Assembly: GCA_032622095.1 (NCBI GenBank)
Contig: CP136063.1
Coordinates: 211,278,355-211,342,354 of the forward strand
Length of the DNA: 64,000 bases
Direction: 5' to 3'
Source: Siphonodentalium dalli
Lineage: Eukaryota > Mollusca > Scaphopoda > Gadilida > Siphonodentaliidae
The position numbers were made by a program, and so were the translations under genes. Below, piece after piece: positions 56,870-64,000 of this stretch. How positions within the stretch are numbered: the first letter of the stretch is position 1; the number at the start of each line of letters is the position of its first letter. The notes under the pieces are model-generated. The model did no database searches and had not been told where the DNA came from. It saw only the letters and a program-made list of their open reading frames with translations.

Positions 56870-59840
56870 ACTGTTCTACATCAAGGCATTGTGCACACAA
56901 TTATAATCTAACAATTTCAGACATAAAATGCTAAGGGCTCGAGGTGATGAAAAAAGTTAGCGGAATTTTGATCAATGTTCAATTCTCCTAAGAAATTTGA
57001 AAGTCACAACTGTTGTGTGCAAAATGAACTTTGATTTACAGAAAAGCATTATGTTTTATACTAAACATTTTCCCAAACACTTTATTATCTTTTTCAAACA
57101 TTTCATTTTGATATAGCTACAAGTATGAGCTGTATGCTTTAGACAAGACTGAACTTTTAACAGTATTAGTATTAAGGCCACATGGCTGTTTGCGCTCCAA
57201 AATACACTTAATAATATGCGCTTTTGAATTTTTCCCGTTAACAAAATAGGTTGACAAATACTTTAACTATATTTCTATGGGCATTATAATTTACCCATAA
57301 AGACTCATTTAAGTCATAAAAAATACAACTTTGAATATGGTGTTTGGGTCCCAAACAAACAACAGTCATGTGTGCAGTATGGTGCAGAAAAAAATGTTCC
57401 ATGTTAGTTTATTCCTGATATTGTAGAAATAAAGAGCGTTTTTTCACTGCAGTGCGAACAAATTTAAAACCGCTGGAAAATGGCTATGATGATGGCAAGT
57501 ATTTTTCAGAGCATATATCTGTATATCAGTGTATTTGTGGACCTATCTTATACCTTTCCAAATAATGTAAAAAAAAATTGGAAGCTTGAATGATCCATGT
57601 CCGTTTAAACAGTCAGCCAGACCCTCTGGCAGGCATTCTATAGCACATTAAAATTCCATATGATATGAGGAACAAATTTTAATATATATTTTGATCACTT
57701 TCATTATTATTACAGTATATAGGTACAATTTTGTGCAGCTTTTCAAAGTTATGTCATAAAATATGGACATGGTTGCAACAATGATCTTTACATGAAACTT
57801 TTTTTTTAACTAATAATTTTTGTTTGAACCTGATAATTCATGTGATCGTGTGATCAACATTTTGATAAACCTGCTGATATTATTACAAGAAAGAAGTAAA
57901 CATTTGATATCTGTTGACACAATGATGTTTGAACATAATATCTTGACTCAGAAATTTTATTTTAAAGACATACATGTATTATGATCTTATTTCAGTGACT
58001 CAAACTGATAACTGGATGCCCAACTAAAGAATTCAACTTAAATTATTACCAAAAATTCCAGCCACACCAATTGGACCATTCCAGAAAATAAAATTTCAGA
58101 ACTACACACAATTGTAAACATTTACTCCTTAATTCGGAAAAAAAATTCACGGACAAACAAACAGCAATAATTCTACAAATGAGAATCGCTATTCGCTACA
58201 TATAATTCAGATATGAAAACGAAGTTATATGCTGTCAATTTAGATATAACATTTATGAAAATAACAACATTATTCTGTATTCCTATTCGATCACCCCAGC
58301 GGAGTGTTCCAGATAACTTTAAATATTGTTGATGATATAGAACAAGTTGAATGCCCTGAATACCCCCATTCATTAGAGCAAAACTAGAAGTGTAATAAAA
58401 TGTTAATACCAGATATTTGCAGCTGCCTCATACTCTCATTTCTTTTTCAGGTTTCTCTTACGATTGGCGGTTATGATCCCACACGAGGGTCAATAAAATT
58501 AAATAGAAATCTATGAATAGCAAGGGGAATTACCCTTAACAGACCCACCTAATTTGTGGGCGTTCATCTCCAATCTCAATTGTTCTACAAGATTAGCTTA
58601 ACTGCTGGTCTTTACATGCCAATCGGAATACTTCTAACTGCTGACTTGAGGTCAAAAAGTAATTAGCAAACGAGCATTCAGTAATTCCATCACCAGGATC
58701 CTGGAGTGCTCGGTCATTAGCCAGCTATATATTCAAACACTCCACGCTCCTAATTTAATATTTAATCGCAATCATCCGATTGAATATTTGTCTATTTCGA
58801 GGAGATCTTAACGTCCAGCGCAGTTGGTCCAATAGTCAGATGAGGCATTTTGTATGAATTCTTCTCAATTCCTAACAATTTATCTCAAACATTACACATC
58901 GTGGTATTGATCCTCCAGTTGAAGAGGGTCGGGCTCATATCGAGGTTTACCAAGAAATCGTTGATATTGATTTCCCATTCTACCATTTACATTTCGACGT
59001 TCCTAATTTCTCCTAAAATTACCATTCACATGCTGTTTAGTCTCGGACTCTATCTAATATTCACCAACATCGGCTGATTGCGCCCTCCTGGGTAAATAAC
59101 GCCATATGTATCAGAATCGTGAATAAAGTTCTCCATTCCATGCTGGACAGACATAATTGACAAGTTGATTTTAAAGAGAGTTATCCAGTGGGGGACTAAA
59201 TATGTATATTTGGTTTAACTATCAAGCTGTCAGATTGAAAGTTTCAACTGACCTAAGCCAGCATAGCATTGCATGTAGAACTACCAACCCCTAGAAAGCA
59301 AACTGGAACTGACAAACTAGCCCAGATACATGAAACGAGTCATTCTGCCTTCGCGTGGATTCCAAATCAAAATAAGCATCACTGGACAGTGTACTGATGA
59401 CCTAAAGTTGTGATTCATGAGTATTGTATTATATAATATTATATGCTTCAACTTGGGAATTTAATAAAATTAGATAGACAATCAACATCGCATCATAAAA
59501 GGCCCAGAGCTCAGTGTAACTTTATGTCATGATACAGAGTCACTTTAAAAGCCTACGATTTACATCTCTAGAATTCCCGAAAACCAAAAAACTGCCTCCA
59601 TTGAAAGGTTATTAGAAATTTAGCATTCATAATCCTGAACATCATACACTGTTTCAAATATTGAGATACAATCATTCCAATGCAATAATTTCCGAGTTCC
59701 AGTTATCAGTAATGTCCGACTGTTAACATGCTGAAATATGTTGTATAGCACATAGCATGACATTTTATATATGTCCAGTGCATGCTCACGCAATACAGAC
59801 AGAGAGCTGCCAAGAGGTTAATATTATAATTATAATCATG
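56870..59840 (+). other. Mostly unique sequence with one dispersed repeat
   Basis: Contains a minus-strand copy (57170–57350) of a repeat also present at 63340–63495 (caaaatacact…, gggcattataatt…, aaaaaatacaactttgaa). A splice-like 'ctcatttctttttcag' at 58432–58450 is not followed by a convincing coding block. Otherwise nothing recognised. Confidence 0.45.
57170..57350 (-). repeat. Dispersed repeat (second copy at 63340–63495)
   Basis: The reverse complement shares with 63340–63495: tcaaagttgtattttttatg, 'gcccatagaaa', 'tatttgtcaacctattttg', 'ttcaaaagcgcatattatta', 'gtgtattttggagc' and 'gccatgtggcc'. It keeps a single TTAA (57172–57175) where the other copy has a MITE insertion. Confidence 0.75.
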
Positions 59841-59845
59841 GTACA

Positions 59846-60195
59846 GGACCAGCCTAGAGGACGACTTGGGGGACATCTTCTCCCTAAAATATGCCATGCC
59901 ACATCTCCTTATTTGTGTCCCAATGAGAAGTGACTTCTCTTTCATATACCAGTCTGTATTTGTAACAACATCATTTTTAAAGTATATTTACTTTTTATAA
60001 TGGTGTTGTTACTCACTATAATGGTTTTATAAATCAACTCGTGTTACATGATACTTATTGGACCATAGAAGGCTGATGTTGGGGTGTAAATCTAACTTCA
60101 GCCATTGTTAATTCTCACTGATTACAGCCCACTTCTCCCTAATAACCAAAGAGGGAGACATGACTTCTCCTAATTTGACACATCTAGGCTGGTCC
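59846..60195. mobile_element. MITE-like element with 13-bp inverted ends
   Basis: GGACCAGCCTAGA at 59846 and TCTAGGCTGGTCC ending 60195. Subterminal 'cttctccctaa' / 'ttaggagaagtca'-type blocks also mirror each other. 350 bp, no ORF. No clear target duplication. Confidence 0.65.
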
Positions 60196-60917
60196 CGGCT
60201 TCGGTAATTCCAGAATGAGTATTGTAAAAATAATTCATAGATTGCAGATCATTGCATGCTGACATTAGAAAGTATGGAAACCTCAACAAACATGTCTTGC
60301 ATGGAAAAGGGTTAGTCCAGCATTCAACAATTGTTAATAAACATCGAAGATCGCCAGGAAGATTAAGAGGCTATGGTCCAAACAAAACATTGATTAAAGG
60401 AAAAATATTTGAGAAAAGAAGGCTAACTCTCATTCAGGAAGCCGATGGAAGCCAGATAAACATACGATAATTATCATTGTATAACATCAAAGAAATCCAC
60501 GTTGTTCGATCAATCAGTTCATGTGAATTAACGCAGCAAAAAGTCATCGGAATGTCTCCACATCTAACAGAAATCAGGGTCGTGTGGTGAAAAATCAATT
60601 AGTTCAATATGGTGACACTCAAACGTAATCATGAATTTCTCATATCGAGATAATGGTCCACAATGGAACCTTGGTGAGTAGCTACTTGGATGGAATGAAT
60701 GTCCATGCAGCTAAAACTGACAAACGGTGAAAGTCATAGACACAATACAATCTGCATCTTGATCGAGAATCTTTTTTGGAATAAGTGCGGGTGACACAAG
60801 GATATACATGTATTTCATGAAAGCGGACCTCACGTCCCAGCTGATTGGCAGGTTCTATACAGCATTGAATGGGTTAAGAATTCATGAAAAACAAGAGGTT
60901 GCACCATGGGTGCTGGG

Positions 60918-61390
60918 ATACCCCCTATGGTGAAAATTTAAATATGGGTAGGTCAGAAACCAAATTGTGAAAATTGTGAAAAAAAATGTGATAAACGAAC
61001 AAATTCTAACATACGACGGATGGAAATCCCAACATTTTAAGATAAAGAAAGAGGGATAAATCTTGAATCGAAAATGTGAACAATGTGATTGAACCGTTCC
61101 TCTTTTGAAAGCCCTCCTGATGCCAAACCAAATTTCATTGAGATGCGATAACCCATGGTTGAGATATATGAGCGGACGGACAGAAATCTAACATTTTCAG
61201 ATAAACAAAGAGGCATAACTCTTGAATGCAAAATGAAAAACGTTAATGAACCCCCTTTTGAAAGCCCTCCTGATGACAAACCTGCATACCAAATTAATTG
61301 AGATCTGATCACCCATGGTTGAGATATAGACAGACAGATGAACGCATGTAATCCAGTATACCCCCCATCTTTTGGGATGGGGGTATAAAA
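60918..61390 (+). repeat. Bivalve-style 'taccccc' repeat with internal duplication
   Basis: Starts gggataccccctatggtgaa, contains two units about 160 bases apart (aacattttaagataaagaaa / aacattttcagataaacaaa, 'ttttgaaagccctcctgatg', 'acccatggttgagatata'), and ends with a hairpin tataccccccatc-ttttg-ggatgggggtata. Apparent ORFs on the minus strand follow the duplication and look non-coding. Confidence 0.65.
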
Positions 61391-61961
61391 TACACATGAA
61401 CTTATGCCAGATATGATAGGATAAAAATTCATCAATGAGAAATCCAACATCCCAATCTTTACTGAACAGTGGCACTCTCATTTATAATGAGTAACATGAT
61501 CCCACATTCAGTGGTCAGTTTCTGGAAACAATGAATAAATCGCCACGATTCTGACTAAAATTAGTTAAATAGCAGTGATGTTCGGAAACATCTCAATTAT
61601 ATGATGGATAGATTACACAGTAATAACATGAATTCTTAAGACAGTTACAGGCAGCCCAATAACTCTAAATGCCTAGCTCCAAAAATCAATCCACTACCAT
61701 TGACCAATAAGGTAGGTAAATATTTTTGTTACTCATAAAGGCTCGCTCCCAAATGGACATGATAAAACCATTTCCTAATTCACCGCATGAACTTATGGAC
61801 TCAAAACATGTTTTTCTAAGTCCGAGTTTCATCTTTGTGTGTTTCATGTGCGTGAGATTCCCCTGCATGATTTTATTAGCCCATATTTCCTTTTACTTGA
61901 CAAATGAGCAAATATTAACACTCTTTACTAAATACTAATTGCAGAGATTTCCCTTAGGAAT

Positions 61962-62338
61962 CAAGCCTGAGTTTAGTGTGTCTGTCATTTGCAGAATGAG
62001 GTCCCCCATAGGGCGAATTTAGGGACGCTATTCCGCATATCGGGTTAACATCACTAAATTCACCCTCTGTGGACCTCATTCTGCATGGCCTCATCTGCTA
62101 CGGGAGACATAGGCTCAGATTGAAGTTCCCAAATGGTGAATATTGTGATGTACACCCATTGGGAACCTCGATTGTGCAGTGTGTCGTCTGCCAATTTGGG
62201 AATAAAGAGAAATAAACTAAAAAAGAAATAGAATATAAGTTTCTATAGAAATTTGATAATAAAGAAAGAGAGAAGATGAGGCCCAAGCAGAATGAGGTCC
62301 CCATTTTGCAAATGACAGACATGCCATAATCAGGCTTG
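61962..62338. mobile_element. hAT-like MITE, 377 bp, 8-bp target duplication
   Basis: Begins caagcctgagtttagtgtgt and ends aatgacagacatgccataat + caggcttg. The flanks are ttaggaat (61954–61961) and ttaggaag (62339–62346), a 7/8 match. It has a terminal hairpin (gaatgaggtcc…ggacctcattc) and a middle segment shared with 16371–16809 ('gatgaggcccaagcagaatg'). Confidence 0.85.
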
Positions 62339-62776
62339 TTAGGAAGTGCTCCGATAATAAGTGATAAAAAGTTAAATAAAAGGTTGCCGACCACAAGTCC
62401 CCAAAAAAAAAATGTTTTTCTTTGGCTCAGAATGCAATCTACAACCTAACTCTAAACCAACTCGGCTATGGTTACATCTTTAAACAGCATTGAAACATGG
62501 CTTGTTCGAACCCCAACATTATGTAAAAAAAAATTGTAAGAAGTATCTCTACACGGAAGATTTCCAAACAAATTTGTCCATATAGTACTGAAATGCATGT
62601 TTTGTTTCGATAAATTTGAGATCGGTTTGTGTCATGCAGTTCGAAATTTATTAATCAGCGGCCATGTTAAATTGCACATTTACACCATGGAAAGAACATC
62701 TACAGCTGTCTTTGCTCTGAAATGTTTATGCTATTATATAATTTTGACAATTAAAGATGCATAATCCAAATTAACG

Positions 62777-62985
62777 CTTGCAAATTACTATTTCCTTGGC
62801 TTAGCGGGTAAAAAATATTTGATTGAAGTCAAGGAACCAACCCATCAAACTCAGAGTGACCAGATATCGATGTTTGAAATCTATTATTTTTCACCACGGA
62901 TAATTTTAAGTGGCCCAGTAAACAGTTGACGAGAAAACGGCCTCGGGCCAAATTGCAGATGAAGATGATAACTCAAAAATAAAGT
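62777..62985 (+). repeat. Dispersed repeat, second copy of 12983–13195
   Basis: Same ordered landmarks as the copy in front of PTP exon B (aaattactatttccttggct, gggtaaaaaatatttgatt, aagtcaagga, ctcagagtgaccagatat, gatgaagatga). Followed by unique sequence to about 63340. Confidence 0.65.
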
Positions 62986-63339
62986 GTTTTTTTTGTATCA
63001 GATATTTGACAAACCGGCAAAATTTTGTTGAACAAAATGTTGATAAATATAAACAGGTTTTGGGCAATTTTATACTATAGTTGACTGTGGTTAGCATTAT
63101 TTTTGGGCAAATACTCGATTCTGATAACTGAAGCGGCAATTCAAAATGTTTGTTCTTGTTGGAATTTGATGATATGGGAACCATCGAATCGGATTTAGTA
63201 CCTTTAAAACAAAGAGAAAACAGTGTGTGTAGGGTTTTAATTGGTTCATGTTAAGATAATGCAGTATACCTTTTCCAGAAGTCGTGCGTTACTCCGTTTC
63301 AGATTCCAGACTTGCAATGAATACAAATGTTGCAATATC

Positions 63340-63494
63340 TTCGTCTTCAAAATTGTATTTTTTATGAAATCAATGCGTCATTTTGGGACATAAAATGCTC
63401 ATAGAAAGGTATTTATCGACCTAGTTTGATACCAGGAAATTTTCAAAAGCTAATATTATTAGGTGTATTTTGGAGCACAAACTGCCATGAGGCT
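63340..63494 (+). repeat. Dispersed repeat, copy of 57170–57350
   Basis: Plus-strand copy ending at 'gccatgaggct', where a TTAA-flanked MITE begins. Shared blocks are listed under 57170–57350. Confidence 0.7.
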
Positions 63495-63666
63495 TTAACC
63501 CTTTCAGTGCCAAATCCGATTTTTGTATCAACCCATATTTCCTTGATCATTTTTCAAATGTAGCTCTTTCCATCAATGTATCACATTATTATAATCAACA
63601 AATTTGAAAAATGATCAAGGAAAAATGGGTTGATACAAAAATCGGACTTGCAACTGAAAGGGTTAA
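63495..63666. mobile_element. piggyBac-like palindromic MITE, TTAA on both sides
   Basis: TTAA (63495–63498) | ccctttcagtgccaaatccg … cggacttgcaactgaaaggg | TTAA (63663–63666). Arms of about 65 bp: 'tttttgtatcaacccatatt' 'tccttgatcatttttcaaat' mirrored exactly but for a few bases. The apex region 'gtagctctttccatcaatgt' is also in the truncated copy at 41624. Confidence 0.88.
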
Positions 63667-64000
63667 AAGGAAGCTCTTTTATTGAGAGTTGAGCTGTGTG
63701 TCAACCTGAACAATGTTCACATCAGAAACTAAATAATAAAATTTCAGGCTTTTAGGCTTTTATGAAAAAGATTCGGAATTTATCAAAACAAAGACCAACC
63801 TGTGATGTAACATGTCTCACACACAAATTTAATTCTTTTCTTCAGCTCTGCAGAATCAAGTCAGGATCCTGGAAAAATAATTCAATCATCTTGAAAACAC
63901 ATTATCTAAATTTGATTGTGAGCTGGGAATGCACTCCATTCTCAATGATAAATGTCAGTCCAGAGGGCTTCAGGAAGAAATAATATCCAGTTAGTGTTAC

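Noticed and set aside
58432-58520. Possible exon after 'ctcatttctttttcag'
   Set aside because: The reading frame V-S-L-T-I-G-G-Y-D-P ends at a stop after about 21 codons, no donor fits, and it does not match the PTP segment expected next.
61037-61481. Minus-strand ORFs of 94–137 codons
   Set aside because: They track the 160-bp internal duplication of a 'taccccc' type repeat, with the repeated residues simply reflecting repeated DNA.
62500-62530. 'gttcgaacccc' resembling a tRNA B box
   Set aside because: No A box at the right distance and no cloverleaf could be drawn around it.

Overview
The window is animal nuclear DNA, AT-rich, intron-dominated and packed with small transposable elements. 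Several repeats look molluscan, most likely bivalve: the 'agctcacctgag…gtccgtccgtc' repeat near 15.2 kb, the degenerate 'gttcaaatggggtcactgggtcaaat' tandem repeats at 14–19 kb, and the 'taccccc…gggggta' repeat near 61 kb. This taxon call rests on remembered repeat style, not on a search.

Only one protein-coding gene is recognisable. Three short plus-strand exons (5034–5095, 13319–13355, 24005–24102) together encode a continuous stretch of a protein tyrosine phosphatase (PTP) domain. Exon phases and the 37-base middle exon fit exactly. The residues that normally read IATQGP are replaced, so this may be a divergent or inactive (D2-like) domain of a receptor-type PTP. Earlier and later exons were not found, so most of the window is intron of this gene, and everything after 24.1 kb is intron or 3' territory.

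Layout: 1–4.4 kb holds tandem and inverted repeats, including a 1353-bp tandem unit built around a terminal-inverted-repeat (TIR) element. Intron 1 (5096–13318) holds a 6.7-kb composite foldback element; nested in it are a 2.4-kb hAT-type element with an exact 8-bp target duplication and a LINE endonuclease relic. Intron 2 (13356–24004) holds degenerate tandem repeats, hAT-like, piggyBac-like, pogo-like and Harbinger-like MITEs, and a 32-bp minisatellite split by one of them. From 24996 to 35527 lies a satellite of about 142 copies of a 74-bp monomer; it begins inside the loop of a piggyBac-like MITE hairpin and ends at a 100-N assembly gap. Every consensus monomer carries a G-quadruplex motif on the minus strand. 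From 35.6 to 64 kb the sequence is single-copy AT-rich DNA peppered with four families of hairpin-forming MITEs.

The strongest new observations are the satellite (its origin in a MITE hairpin, G4 content and nested higher-order duplications), the divergent PTP exons spread over 19 kb of transposon-filled introns, and several insertions whose target duplications or related empty sites can be read directly from this window.
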